Positions 18,305 to 27,191 of a stretch of 48,503 bases of DNA are shown here, piece after piece. The notes under the pieces are model-generated. The model did no database searches and was not told the DNA's origin. It worked only from the letters and a program-made list of their open reading frames with translations. The DNA is taken from positions 1 to 48,503 of the forward strand of contig NZ_JALLGL010000008.1 in assembly GCF_023072675.1 (NCBI RefSeq). Reading direction: 5' to 3'. Position 1 is the first letter of the stretch; every line of letters begins with the position of its first letter. A program made the translations under genes and the position numbers. The DNA comes from Streptomyces sp. XM83C (GTDB lineage Bacteria > Actinomycetota > Actinomycetes > Streptomycetales > Streptomycetaceae).

Positions 18305-18333
18305 CCCGAAGTGGAGAAGGCGGTACGGCAATC

Positions 18334-20712
18334 GTGACGACACCCGGGTCCCTGGCAGCAGGGTCCATCGAAGGCAGGATCGCCGAGGAGCTCGGCGTAC
18401 GGGAGCGGCAGGTCAAGGCCGCCGTGGAACTGCTGGACGGCGGTTCGACGGTGCCCTTCATCGCCCGCTACCGCAAGGAAGCGACCGAGATGCTCGACGA
18501 CGCGCAGCTGCGCACGATCGAGGAACGGCTGCGCTATCTGCGGGAGCTGGAGGAGCGGCGCACGGCGATCCTGGAGTCGGTGCGCGAGCAGGGCAAGCTC
18601 ACCGACGAGCTGGAGGCGCGGATCCGCGGCGCCGAGACGAAGGCGCGGCTGGAGGACATCTACCTGCCGTACAAGCCGAAGCGGCGCACCAAGGCGCAGA
18701 TCGCCCGTGAGGCCGGTCTCGAGCCGCTGGCGGAGGGGCTGCTGAACGACCCGGGCGTGGAGCCGCTCGCCGCCGCGGCGGCCTTCGTCGACGCGGACAA
18801 GGGGGTCGCCGATCCGCAGGCCGCGCTCGACGGGGCCCGCGCGATCCTCACCGAGCGGTTCTCCGAGGACGCCGACCTCATCGGTGAGCTGCGGGAGCGC
18901 ATGTGGGTGCGGGGCCGGCTGGCCGCGAAGGTCCGCGAGGGCAAGGAGGAGGCGGGCGCCAAGTTCGCCGACTACTTCGACTTCGCCGAGCCGTTCACCG
19001 AGCTGCCCTCGCACCGGATCCTCGCGATGCTGCGCGGCGAGAAGGAGGAGGTCCTCGATCTCGAACTGGTGCCGGAGGAGCCGACGGACGGCCCGTCGTC
19101 GTTCGAGTCCGTCATCGCCTCCCGGTTCGGGATCGCCGACCGGGGCCGTCCCGCCGACAAGTGGCTTGCGGACACGGTCCGCTGGGCGTGGCGCACCCGC
19201 ATCCTGGTGCATCTCGGCATCGACATCCGCACGCGGCTGCGCACGGCCGCGGAGGACGAGGCCGTACGGGTCTTCGCGGCCAACCTGCGGGACCTGCTGC
19301 TCGCCGCCCCGGCGGGCACGCGCGCGACGCTCGGCCTCGACCCCGGGTACCGCACGGGCGTGAAGGTCGCCGTCGTGGACGCCACGGGCAAGGTCGTCGC
19401 CACCGACGTCATCCACCCGCACGTCCCGGCCAACCGGTGGGACGAGGCCGTCGCGAAGCTGGCGCGGCTGGCGAAGGAGCACGCGGTCGAGCTGATCGCC
19501 ATCGGCAACGGCACCGCCTCCCGTGAGACGGACAAGCTCGCCGGTGAGCTGATCGCGAAGCATCCCGAGCTGAAGCTGACCAAGGTGATGGTGTCGGAGG
19601 CGGGCGCCTCCGTGTACTCGGCGTCGGCGTTCGCCTCGCAGGAGCTGCCCGACCTGGACGTGTCGCTGCGCGGCGCGGTCTCCATCGCGCGCCGGCTCCA
19701 GGACCCGCTGGCGGAGCTGGTGAAGATCGACCCCAAGTCGATCGGTGTCGGCCAGTACCAGCACGACCTGTCCGAGGTGAAGCTGTCCCGCTCGCTGGAC
19801 GCGGTGGTGGAGGACTGTGTGAACGGCGTCGGAGTCGACGTGAACACCGCGTCCGCGCCGCTGCTCGCCCGCGTCTCCGGCATCACCTCGTCGCTCGCGG
19901 AGAACATCGTGGCGCACCGCGACGCGAACGGCCCGTTCACCTCCCGCGCCCAGCTGAAGAAGGTGCCGCGGCTCGGCCCGAAGGCGTACGAGCAGTGCGC
20001 GGGCTTCCTGCGCATCCGTGGCGGCGACGACCCGCTGGACGCGTCCAGCGTGCACCCGGAGGCGTACCCGGTGGTGCGCCGCATGGTGAAGCGCACCGGC
20101 CAGGAGGTCGCCGCGCTGATCGGCAACACAGCGGTGCTGCGGTCGCTGAGGCCGCAGGACTTCGTGGACGACACGTTCGGTCTGCCGACCGTCACGGACA
20201 TCCTGAAGGAGCTGGAGAAGCCCGGCCGCGACCCGCGGCCCGCGTTCCGCACCGCCGCGTTCAAGGAGGGCGTGGAGAAGATCTCCGACCTGTCCTCCGG
20301 GATGATCCTCGAGGGCGTGGTGACGAACGTGGCCGCGTTCGGCGCGTTCGTCGACGTCGGTGTCCACCAGGACGGTCTGGTCCATGTGTCGGCGATGTCG
20401 AAGAGCTTCGTGAAGGACCCCCGCGAGGTCGTCAAGCCGGGCGACATCGTGAAGGTGAAGGTCCTGGACGTGGACATCCCGCGCAAGCGGATCTCGCTGA
20501 CGCTGCGCCTGGACGACGAGGCCGCCCCGGCCGAGCGCACCGGGCAGGGCGGCGGCCGGCCGCGCGGCGGGCGTCCGCCGCAGCAGCGTCAGGGCCGCGG
20601 CGGCAACCGGGCGGGCGGCGGCCGGCAGGCGCCGCCCCCGGCGAACAGCGCCATGGCCGACGCGCTGCGCCGCGCGGGCCTGCTCGACCCGAAGAAGGGC
20701 GGCCGGAGCTGA
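18334..20712 (+). CDS. tex: Tex family transcription accessory protein
   Basis: A 792-aa nucleic-acid-binding protein with the full Tex layout. The N-terminal helical region opens with [20 protein letters not shown] and contains the family stretch [18 protein letters not shown]. The YqgF/RuvX-like domain begins at about 333 ([17 protein letters not shown]), the helix-hairpin-helix pair is at about 504-561 ([20 protein letters not shown]) and an S1 RNA-binding domain at about 656-725 ([20 protein letters not shown]). A basic Gly/Arg tail follows. Tex/Spt6-like proteins act at the transcription-RNA interface. GTG start. It converges on an ABC-F gene. Confidence 0.96.
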   Translation: MTTPGSLAAGSIEGRIAEELGVRERQVKAAVELLDGGSTVPFIARYRKEATEMLDDAQLRTIEERLRYLRELEERRTAILESVREQGKLTDELEARIRGAETKARLEDIYLPYKPKRRTKAQIAREAGLEPLAEGLLNDPGVEPLAAAAAFVDADKGVADPQAALDGARAILTERFSEDADLIGELRERMWVRGRLAAKVREGKEEAGAKFADYFDFAEPFTELPSHRILAMLRGEKEEVLDLELVPEEPTDGPSSFESVIASRFGIADRGRPADKWLADTVRWAWRTRILVHLGIDIRTRLRTAAEDEAVRVFAANLRDLLLAAPAGTRATLGLDPGYRTGVKVAVVDATGKVVATDVIHPHVPANRWDEAVAKLARLAKEHAVELIAIGNGTASRETDKLAGELIAKHPELKLTKVMVSEAGASVYSASAFASQELPDLDVSLRGAVSIARRLQDPLAELVKIDPKSIGVGQYQHDLSEVKLSRSLDAVVEDCVNGVGVDVNTASAPLLARVSGITSSLAENIVAHRDANGPFTSRAQLKKVPRLGPKAYEQCAGFLRIRGGDDPLDASSVHPEAYPVVRRMVKRTGQEVAALIGNTAVLRSLRPQDFVDDTFGLPTVTDILKELEKPGRDPRPAFRTAAFKEGVEKISDLSSGMILEGVVTNVAAFGAFVDVGVHQDGLVHVSAMSKSFVKDPREVVKPGDIVKVKVLDVDIPRKRISLTLRLDDEAAPAERTGQGGGRPRGGRPPQQRQGRGGNRAGGGRQAPPPANSAMADALRRAGLLDPKKGGRS

Positions 20713-20724
20713 CCCGGCCGGGGT

Positions 20725-20750
20725 CCGGCCGTCGCACGTGCGACGGCCGG
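20725..20750. terminator. Bidirectional terminator between tex and ABC-F gene
   Basis: Two 13-bp arms (20725-20737 and 20738-20750) form a perfect palindrome; the centre CACGTG would serve as the loop. It lies 12 bases after the tex stop and 34 bases before the convergent ABC-F stop. Confidence 0.8.
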
Positions 20751-20784
20751 GCCCCTGGCTCGGGCCCGTGCCGGCCCGCCCCGT

Positions 20785-22422
20785 TCAGCGTTCCGTCACC
20801 TTCCCGTCGGCGACCTCCAGGCGGCGGGTGACACGCACCGCGTCGAGCATGCGGCGGTCGTGGGTGACCAGCAACAGCGTGCCCTCGTAGGCGTCGAGCG
20901 CGGACTCCAGCTGCTCGATCGCCGGCAGGTCCAGATGGTTGGTCGGCTCGTCCAGCACCAGCAGATTGACGCCCCGGCCCTGGAGCAGCGCGAGCGCGGC
21001 CCGGGTCCGCTCCCCCGGTGACAGGCTCGCCGCCGGGCGCAGCACATGAGCGGCCTTCAGCCCGAACTTGGCGAGCAGGGTGCGCACTTCGACGGGCTCG
21101 GTGTCGGGTACGGCCGCGCGGAACGCGTCGAGCAGGGTCTGCGGGCCGTGGAACAGGCCGCGCGCCTGGTCGACCTCGCCGACGAGGACACCGGAGCCGA
21201 GCGCGGCGTGCCCGGCGTCCAGGGGGACGCGGCCGAGCAGCGCGCCGAGCAGGGTGGATTTTCCGGCGCCGTTCGCGCCGGTCACGGCGACCCGGTCGGC
21301 CCAGTCGATCTGCAGGCTGACGGGGCCGAAGGTGAAGTCGCCGCGGTGGATCTCCGCGTCCCGCAGGGTGGCGACGACCGCGCCGGAGCGCGGGGCCGCC
21401 GCGATCTCCATGCGCAGCTCCCACTCCTTGCGGGGTTCCTCGACGACGTCGAGCCGCTCGATCAGACGCTGCGTCTGGCGGGCCTTCGCGGCCTGTTTCT
21501 CACTGGCGTCGCTGCGGAACTTCCGGCCGATCTTGTCGTTGTCGCCGGCCTTGCGGCGGGCGTTCTTGACGCCTTTGTCCATCCAGGCACGCTGCATGCG
21601 CGCCCTCTCCTCCAGGGCGGAACGCTTGTCGGCGTACTCCTCGTACTCCTCGCGGGCGTGCCGGCGGGCGACCTCCCGCTCCTCCAGGTAGGCCGCGTAG
21701 CCGCCGCCGTACAGGGTGATCCGCTGCTGGGCGAGGTCGAGTTCGAGGACCTTGGTGACGGTGCGGGTGAGGAACTCGCGGTCGTGGCTGACGACGACCG
21801 TGCCGGCGCGCAGCCCGGTCACGAAGCGTTCCAGCCGTTCCAGCCCGTCCAGGTCGAGGTCGTTGGTGGGCTCGTCGAGGAGGAACACGTCGTAGCGGGA
21901 CAGCAGCAGGGAGGCGAGCTGGGCGCGGGCGGCCTGACCGCCGGACAGGGCGGTCATCGGCCGGTCCAGGCCGACGGCGAGTCCGAGCGCGTCGGCGGTC
22001 TCCTCCGCGCGTTCGTCGAGGTCTGCGCCGCCGAGGCCGAGCCAGCGCTCCAGGGCGGTGGCGTAGGCGTCGTCGGCGCCGGGCGCGCCGTCGACGAGGG
22101 CCTGCGTGGCGGCGTCCATCGCGCGCTGTGCCTCGGCGACGCCGGTGCGGCGGGCGAGGAACTCGCGGACGGTCTCCCCCGGTCTGCGGTCCGGTTCCTG
22201 CGGGAGGTGGCCGACGGTCGCGGTCGGCGGGGAGAGCCGCACCTCGCCGTGTCCGGGCGCGGTCAGTCCGGCGAGCAGTCCGAGCAGGGTGGACTTTCCG
22301 GCGCCGTTGGCCCCGACGAGGCCGATCACGTCGCCGGGGGCGACGACGAGGTCGAGCCCGCTGAACAGGGTGCGGTCGCCGTGTCCGGCGGCAAGGTTCT
22401 TGGCGACGAGGGTGGCAGTCAT
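20785..22422 (-). CDS. ABC-F family ribosome-associated ATPase
   Basis: 545 aa with two ABC cassettes in one chain and no membrane segments. Cassette 1: Walker A GANGAGKS (37-44), signature LSGGQ (159-163), Walker B LLDEPTNDLD (181-190). A charged helical linker of about 80 residues follows (about 245-320, EEYEEYADKRSALEERARMQ region), typical of the tRNA-interacting arm. Cassette 2: GANGAGKS near 380, LSPGE signature and LLVLDEPTNHLD. ABC-F proteins bind the ribosomal E site and either tune translation or protect from antibiotics; which is not decidable here. ATG at 22422. It abuts the gene-fragment scar upstream. Confidence 0.94.
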   Translation of the reverse strand: MTATLVAKNLAAGHGDRTLFSGLDLVVAPGDVIGLVGANGAGKSTLLGLLAGLTAPGHGEVRLSPPTATVGHLPQEPDRRPGETVREFLARRTGVAEAQRAMDAATQALVDGAPGADDAYATALERWLGLGGADLDERAEETADALGLAVGLDRPMTALSGGQAARAQLASLLLSRYDVFLLDEPTNDLDLDGLERLERFVTGLRAGTVVVSHDREFLTRTVTKVLELDLAQQRITLYGGGYAAYLEEREVARRHAREEYEEYADKRSALEERARMQRAWMDKGVKNARRKAGDNDKIGRKFRSDASEKQAAKARQTQRLIERLDVVEEPRKEWELRMEIAAAPRSGAVVATLRDAEIHRGDFTFGPVSLQIDWADRVAVTGANGAGKSTLLGALLGRVPLDAGHAALGSGVLVGEVDQARGLFHGPQTLLDAFRAAVPDTEPVEVRTLLAKFGLKAAHVLRPAASLSPGERTRAALALLQGRGVNLLVLDEPTNHLDLPAIEQLESALDAYEGTLLLVTHDRRMLDAVRVTRRLEVADGKVTER

Positions 22423-22468
22423 CAGGGCGCCGATTCTATGGGGGCGGCGCGGTGGTGCTCCCTGCGGT

Positions 22469-22610
22469 TCAGTGCGGCAGCGCCTGTACGAGGACGTCCG
22501 ACGAGGTCCGTGCCTCGACGAAGGCTCGGCCCCGTACCGCCTTGGGGTCCAGGGGGATGCGGTGGGTGCCCGCGCCGAGGACACCGTCGAAGATCTCCTG
22601 GGTGCGGGTG
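22469..22610 (-). pseudogene. C-terminal remnant of an unidentified gene
   Basis: On the minus strand a frame ending at the TGA 22469-22471 codes about 46 residues with protein-like composition (TRTQEIFDGVLGAGTHRIPL, then DPKAVRGRAFVEARTSSDVL and VQALPH). It reads as the C-terminal end of a longer protein, but it is cut at about 22605 where an opposite-strand M1 peptidase fragment begins. No start codon or upstream part remains. The parent family is not recognised. Confidence 0.55.
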
Positions 22611-22611
22611 C

Positions 22612-23331
22612 GGGAAGATCGCCGACTGGCTGGCCGGCTGGTTCGGTCCGTACCCGTTCGAGGCGCTCGGCGGGTATGTGCCGAACACGAACACCGGGTA
22701 CGCGCTGGAGACGCAGACCCGGCCGTTCTACAGCCCGCGGCAGTTCGCGAACGGCTCCAACACCTCGGTCGTCGTGCACGAGCTGGCCCATCAGTGGTAC
22801 GGCGACCTGGTGTCCGTCCGGGGCTGGAAGGACATCTGGGTCAACGAGGGCTTCGCCCGGTACGCGCAGTGGCTGTGGTCCGAGCACGAGGGCGAGGGCA
22901 CCACGCGGGAACTCGCGGACCACGTGTACGCCTCGCACCCGGCGGACGATCCGTTCTGGACGGTGAGGCCGGGCGACCCCGGCCCGGAGAACCAGTTCGA
23001 CATCGCCGTCTACGACCGGGGCGCGCTGGCGCTTCAGGCGCTGCGGGACGAGATCGGCGACGACGCGTTCTTCGCGATCCTCAAGGGCTGGCCGAAGCGG
23101 TACGCGTACGGCAACGCCTCCGTCGCCGACTTCCAGCGGTACGCCGAGCGGGTGTCGGGCAAGCCGCTGGCAACGCTGTTCGACACCTGGTTGTTCCAGC
23201 CGGTGAAGCCCGACGTGTTCACCGGGGGGAAGGTGTCGTCGGCGGCGCGGACGTCGGGCGCCGGGGGTACGCCGGTGGAGCCGAGGTCCTGGAAGAAGAT
23301 CGCGGCGACGAACGGGGTGCACGCGCACTGA
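22612..23331 (+). pseudogene. Truncated M1 family zinc aminopeptidase (C-terminal half of the catalytic domain)
   Basis: About 239 codons of clear M1 metallopeptidase sequence: KIADWLAGWFGPYPFEALGG, the zinc site HELAHQWYGD with the downstream glutamate in WVNEGFARYAQWL, and the terminal helices to the stop at 23331. The N-terminal beta domain and the GAMEN-type exopeptidase strand (about 250-300 residues in family members) are absent. No SD/start precedes it, and the reading frame enters from unrelated minus-strand sequence at about 22605. I call it a 5'-deleted pseudogene even though its zinc ligands are intact. Confidence 0.85.
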
Positions 23332-23470
23332 GCCGCACGGCACCGTCCGGGGTGCGGCCGGTCCCGGTGGCCGCTCGGGTCGGCCCCTGACGTGCGCCCT
23401 GACCGCCCGGAGCGGCGCCGCAGGCACCGCCCGCCGCGGGCGCTCGCCCGGACCGGCAGCCGGCGCCCGT

Positions 23471-24397
23471 TCAGGGTATGGAGGGCGCGGGGCCGGCAGC
23501 GGTCTCGCGGGCCAGCAGTTCCTCGCGGGTGAGGGCCGCGGCCTCGGTGGCGGGCACCGTGCAGGCGTGGGCGCCGGCGACGGTACCCCGGCGGGCGCAC
23601 CGCTCGGGCGGCTCACCGTCCAGCAGGCCGTGCAGGAAGGCCGCCGCGAAGGCGTCGCCCGCCCCGTTGGAGTCCACCACCGGGGCGGGCGGGGCCAGCG
23701 CCGGTACGCGGGTCAGCTCGCCGTCGGCGAGCAGCAGCGCGCCCTCCGCCCCGGCGGTGGCGACGACCAGCCGGGCACGACCGCGGCCGGCGATGTCGCG
23801 CATGACAGTCTCGGGGTCGTCGAGGGCGGCGGCGGAGAGGAACACGATGTCCGCGCCGAACGCGAACGGCTCGTGGTAGGGATTGACGCCGTCCCAGTCG
23901 TGCAGGTCGGTGGAGACGGTGACGCCCGTCTCCCGCAGCAGCGGCAGCAGATCGGCGCAGGGCGGGGTGATGCAGACGTGCGCGTGCCGGGCGCGGGCGG
24001 CGAGCGCGCGGACGGTGTTCTCGGGCAGCCGGTCGCCGGGGCGGGAGCGGCTGGTGTCGTACAGGGACAGCCGGCGGCCGTCGGGCCCGACGAGGTTGAC
24101 GGCGCGTTTGGTGCCGGCGGGCTGCGGCACGGCGGTCAGGGCGATGCCGTGGTCGCGGTGGAAAGCACGCACGAGGTCGCCCTCGGGGTCGTCGCCGAGC
24201 AGGTCGAGATGGTGGACGGTCAGCCCGAGCGCGGCCAGCCCCAGCGCCGTGAAGTCCCCGGTCTGTCCGGCGCGGGTGCGGATGCCGGAGTCGATGGGGT
24301 AGCTGTCCCGGTAGGGCAGCGGCAGCTCGGGCACGTACACGATCGTGTCCACGCCCGCGCCGCCCAGCACGAGCACATCGATGTCCTGCTCCGTCAC
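23471..24397 (-). CDS. PfkB family carbohydrate/nucleoside kinase
   Basis: 308 aa. The N-terminal PfkB start DVLVLGGAGVDTIVYVPELP is present, and the C-terminal catalytic signature is DSNGAGDAFAAAFLHGL with the catalytic base Asp248. The anion-hole GAGD motif is intact. These cytosolic kinases phosphorylate a sugar or nucleoside with ATP; a ribokinase or adenosine-kinase-like role is likely, but the substrate is not decidable. GTG at 24397 with GGGGAGGG gives normal family length; the frame stays open to an ATG at 24541, but those 48 residues have no kinase character. It follows the permease gene on the same strand. Confidence 0.88.
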   Translation of the reverse strand: MTEQDIDVLVLGGAGVDTIVYVPELPLPYRDSYPIDSGIRTRAGQTGDFTALGLAALGLTVHHLDLLGDDPEGDLVRAFHRDHGIALTAVPQPAGTKRAVNLVGPDGRRLSLYDTSRSRPGDRLPENTVRALAARARHAHVCITPPCADLLPLLRETGVTVSTDLHDWDGVNPYHEPFAFGADIVFLSAAALDDPETVMRDIAGRGRARLVVATAGAEGALLLADGELTRVPALAPPAPVVDSNGAGDAFAAAFLHGLLDGEPPERCARRGTVAGAHACTVPATEAAALTREELLARETAAGPAPSIP

Positions 24398-24601
24398 ATG
24401 CCCTCCCCCGTGGTCGTGCACCGTCACCGCGTTGCGCCCTTCGCCCGTCCCCCCGATGTCGTCGGGGACACGGGCGATCGCTTCGGCGCCTCTGCCGAGG
24501 GGTGTGGTGGCGTCACCCCGGACGTGTTCGATCTCCGACATGACGCCACCGTAGGCGACGGCACTGACATCCGCCGGTGCCTGTGGAAAACCCTCTGCGG
24601 G

Positions 24602-26068
24602 CTACCGGGTGATGTCCCTCAGTTCCTGCTCCGCCTCGCGGGAGACGCGGCGGCGCACACCGAACCAGCCGGCGACCAGCAGAAGGCCGATGACGGGGAT
24701 CAGCAGCAGGGTCTTGCGGCCGACGTCGGGGTCGTTGGCCATCATGCCGAGGCAGGCCAGCAGGAACACGACGGTCGCGATCTCGGTGACCGGGCTGCCG
24801 GGCAGCCGGAACGAGGGGCGGGTGACCAGCCCGGCCTTGGCGCGGCGCACGAAGACCAGGTGGCAGATCATGATGATCACCCAGGTGCTGACGATGCCGA
24901 GGGAGGCCACGTTCAGCACGATCTCGAAGGCCTGGCTGGGCACCAGGTAGTTCAGCACGACGCCCAGCACGCAGACGCAGCAGGTCAGCAGGATGCCGCC
25001 GTACGGCACCTGGCTGCGGCTCATCACGCGGGTGAACCTGGGCGCGGAGCCCGCCATCGCCATGGAGCGCAGGATGCGTCCGGTGGAGTACAGGCCGGAG
25101 TTGAGCGAGGACATCGCGGCGGTGAGGACGACGAGGTTCATCACATCGCCGGCGCCGCTGACGCCGATCCTCGACAGCACGGTGACGAAGGGGCTCTCGT
25201 CGACGGAGTACACCGAGCCGGGCAGCAGCAGCGCGAGCAGGACGACGGAGCCGCAGTAGAACAGGCCGACCCGCCACATGATCGAGTTCACGGCGCGGGG
25301 GACGACCTTCTCCGGTTCGGCGGTCTCGCCCGCGGCGACACCCACCAGCTCCAGAGCGGCGTACGCGAAGATCACGCCCTGCATGACGAGGACGACCGGC
25401 ATGAGACCGTGCGGGAAGACACCGCCGTGGTCGGTGACGACGCTCAGGCCGGGGGTCTGGCCGCCGACGTCGTGCTGCGTGGCCAGCAGGAAGATGCCGA
25501 CGCACATGAACGCGACGAGAGTGGCCACCTTGACGATCGCGAACCAGAACTCCATCTCGCCGAAGATCTTCACGGAGATGAGGTTCACGGCCAGCACCAC
25601 GGCGAGCGCGATCAGCGCGAGCACCCACTGCGGGACGGGCGTGAACAGGCTCCAGTAGTGCGTGTAGAGGGCGATCGCGGTGATGTCGGCGATGCCGGTG
25701 GTCGACCAGTTCAGGAAGTACATCCAGCCGGCGACGTAGGCGCCCTTCTCGCCGAGGAACTCGCGCGCGTACGACACGAAGGACCCGGACGACGGGCGGT
25801 AGAGGACGAGTTCGCCCAGGGCACGCACCACGAAGAAGGCGAAGACGCCGCAGACGAGGTAGGCGAGGGCGAGCGCGGGGCCCGCGTCGTGGAGACGACC
25901 GCCCGCGCCGAGGAACAGGCCGGTGCCGATGGCGCCGCCGATCGCGATCATGTTGACGTGGCGGTGCTTGAGGTCCTTGCTGTACCCGGCGTCGCCCGCG
26001 TCCGCGGGCGTCCCGGTCGCCTCGGGGGTGGCGGCGACCTGTGCCGTGTGCACGGCGTCCTTGCTCAC
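24602..26068 (-). CDS. Amino acid permease of the AnsP/GABA-permease (APC) family
   Basis: 488 aa with about 12 transmembrane helices. The conserved APC first helix is clear: HVNMIAIGGAIGTGLFLGAG. Other family segments are ALGELVLYRPSSGSFVSYAR and MSSLNSGLYSTGRILRSMA. The closest remembered type is L-asparagine permease. It imports an amino acid with protons. GTG at 26068 gives the usual short cytoplasmic N terminus but has no strong SD; upstream starts exist up to 26203. It is divergent from a MerR regulator whose gene starts 285 bp away, a likely controller. Confidence 0.9.
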   Translation of the reverse strand: MSKDAVHTAQVAATPEATGTPADAGDAGYSKDLKHRHVNMIAIGGAIGTGLFLGAGGRLHDAGPALALAYLVCGVFAFFVVRALGELVLYRPSSGSFVSYAREFLGEKGAYVAGWMYFLNWSTTGIADITAIALYTHYWSLFTPVPQWVLALIALAVVLAVNLISVKIFGEMEFWFAIVKVATLVAFMCVGIFLLATQHDVGGQTPGLSVVTDHGGVFPHGLMPVVLVMQGVIFAYAALELVGVAAGETAEPEKVVPRAVNSIMWRVGLFYCGSVVLLALLLPGSVYSVDESPFVTVLSRIGVSGAGDVMNLVVLTAAMSSLNSGLYSTGRILRSMAMAGSAPRFTRVMSRSQVPYGGILLTCCVCVLGVVLNYLVPSQAFEIVLNVASLGIVSTWVIIMICHLVFVRRAKAGLVTRPSFRLPGSPVTEIATVVFLLACLGMMANDPDVGRKTLLLIPVIGLLLVAGWFGVRRRVSREAEQELRDITR

Positions 26069-26340
26069 GGGGTGGATCCGTTCTGTGGTGCGCCCGAGCG
26101 GGTTCTCCGCCGGATCTGCTGACGTGCCTCGGTCGTGCCGCTGTGTCGCGGCACAGACCACCACAGCAGCCTCCCCGATCACTCGAACCCCATGCGATGG
26201 CACATGTCACACAGAAATCTTTCTCACACGGCTGTCACCTGCGGTTTCCGGGCGGTGCGGGGCCCGGTCACCGGCGCGGGGAGCGGGCCGCACGTGTCGT
26301 ACCCGTACCGCACCGGGTGTCACAGCAGTGGTGAGACAGC

Positions 26341-26346
26341 GATACT
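26341..26346 (+). promoter_or_regulatory. Probable -10 box for a leaderless merR-type transcript
   Basis: GATACT lies seven bases upstream of the ATG at 26354, and no SD precedes that ATG. The spacing predicts transcription starting at or within a few bases of the start codon, i.e. a leaderless mRNA. GTGTCAC (26317-26323) and GTGAGAC (26331-26337) lie just upstream. Confidence 0.5.
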
Positions 26347-26353
26347 GCTGCAC

Positions 26354-27058
26354 ATGACGACCACCGACGCACCGACCCTCACGATCGACGAGCTGGCCGC
26401 GCGGGCGGGCGTCACCGTCCGCACCGTCCGCTTCTACAGCACGCGGGGTCTGCTGCCGCCGCCGGTGCTGGGGCCGCGCCGGGTGGGGTGGTACGGGGCG
26501 GGGCATCTGGCGCGGCTGGCGTTGATCGAGGAGCTGCGGCGGCAGGGCATGACGCTCGCGGCGATCGAGCGGTATCTGCGGCAGTTGCCGGCGGATCTGT
26601 CGGCGCGGGATCTGGCGCTGCACCGGGCGGTGGTCGCGTCGTGGGCGCCGGACGCGGTGGTGTCGGTGAGCCGGGAGGAGCTGGACCGGCGGGCGGGGCG
26701 GCCGTTGTCGGAGGCGGAGGTGGAGCGGCTGGCCGCGATGGATGTCGTGGTGCCCGACGGTGACGGTTTCCGGATCGACGTGGGGTTGCTGCGGCTGGGT
26801 GTGGAGCTGCTGGACGTGCCGTTGTCGCAGGAGACGGTGCTGGCGGCGCGCGAGGTGCTGGTGCAGCACTCGCGGGCGGCGGCGCGGGAGCTGTCGGGGC
26901 TGCTGCGGGCCGCGGTGGCCGACCGCGGCCCGCAGGACGTGAAGTCGCTGTCCGCCCATATGCGTCCGTTGGTGGTGCAGGCCCTGCTCACGACCTTCCA
27001 GCGGTCGCTGAAGGAGGAGCTGCGGGTGTGGCTGGACGGCGGCGACGAGGAGGGGTGA
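26354..27058 (+). CDS. MerR family transcriptional regulator
   Basis: 234 aa. An N-terminal winged helix-turn-helix of the MerR type covers residues 7-75 (LTIDELAARAGVTVRTVRFY, STRGLLPPPV, GWYGAGHLARLALIEELRRQ). The C-terminal 150 residues are helical, without the Cys pattern of metal sensors, so a non-metal effector is likely. ATG at 26354. It is divergent from the amino acid permease, which may be its target; the spacing allows a shared operator. It converges on the FadB-like gene, separated by a hairpin. Confidence 0.92.
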   Translation: MTTTDAPTLTIDELAARAGVTVRTVRFYSTRGLLPPPVLGPRRVGWYGAGHLARLALIEELRRQGMTLAAIERYLRQLPADLSARDLALHRAVVASWAPDAVVSVSREELDRRAGRPLSEAEVERLAAMDVVVPDGDGFRIDVGLLRLGVELLDVPLSQETVLAAREVLVQHSRAAARELSGLLRAAVADRGPQDVKSLSAHMRPLVVQALLTTFQRSLKEELRVWLDGGDEEG

Positions 27059-27132
27059 GGCCGCCGCGGGCGCCGGGCGGGCCGTTGGGCGCCCGCGCCC
27101 GGTGCGCCCGGTGGCTCCCGGCACGCGGAGGG

Positions 27133-27154
27133 GGCGCCCGACACGCCGGGCGCC
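27133..27154. terminator. Terminator between merR-type gene and beta-oxidation operon
   Basis: GGCGCCC (27133-27139) pairs with GGGCGCC (27148-27154) around an 8-nt loop in the 133-bp gap between convergent genes. Confidence 0.55.
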
Positions 27155-27191
27155 TCCCGTACGGCCCGTGCCCTCCCGTGCGGCCCGTGGC

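Noticed and set aside
17983..20385. An 800-codon minus-strand frame opposite tex
   Set aside because: Tex on the plus strand is complete with YqgF, HhH and S1 domains. The minus-strand product is low-complexity Arg/His/Leu/Gly sequence.
21046..22611. Plus-strand open frame running into the M1 peptidase fragment
   Set aside because: It is antisense to the ABC-F gene and only by chance in frame with the M1 fragment. It does not supply the missing N-terminal M1 domain.
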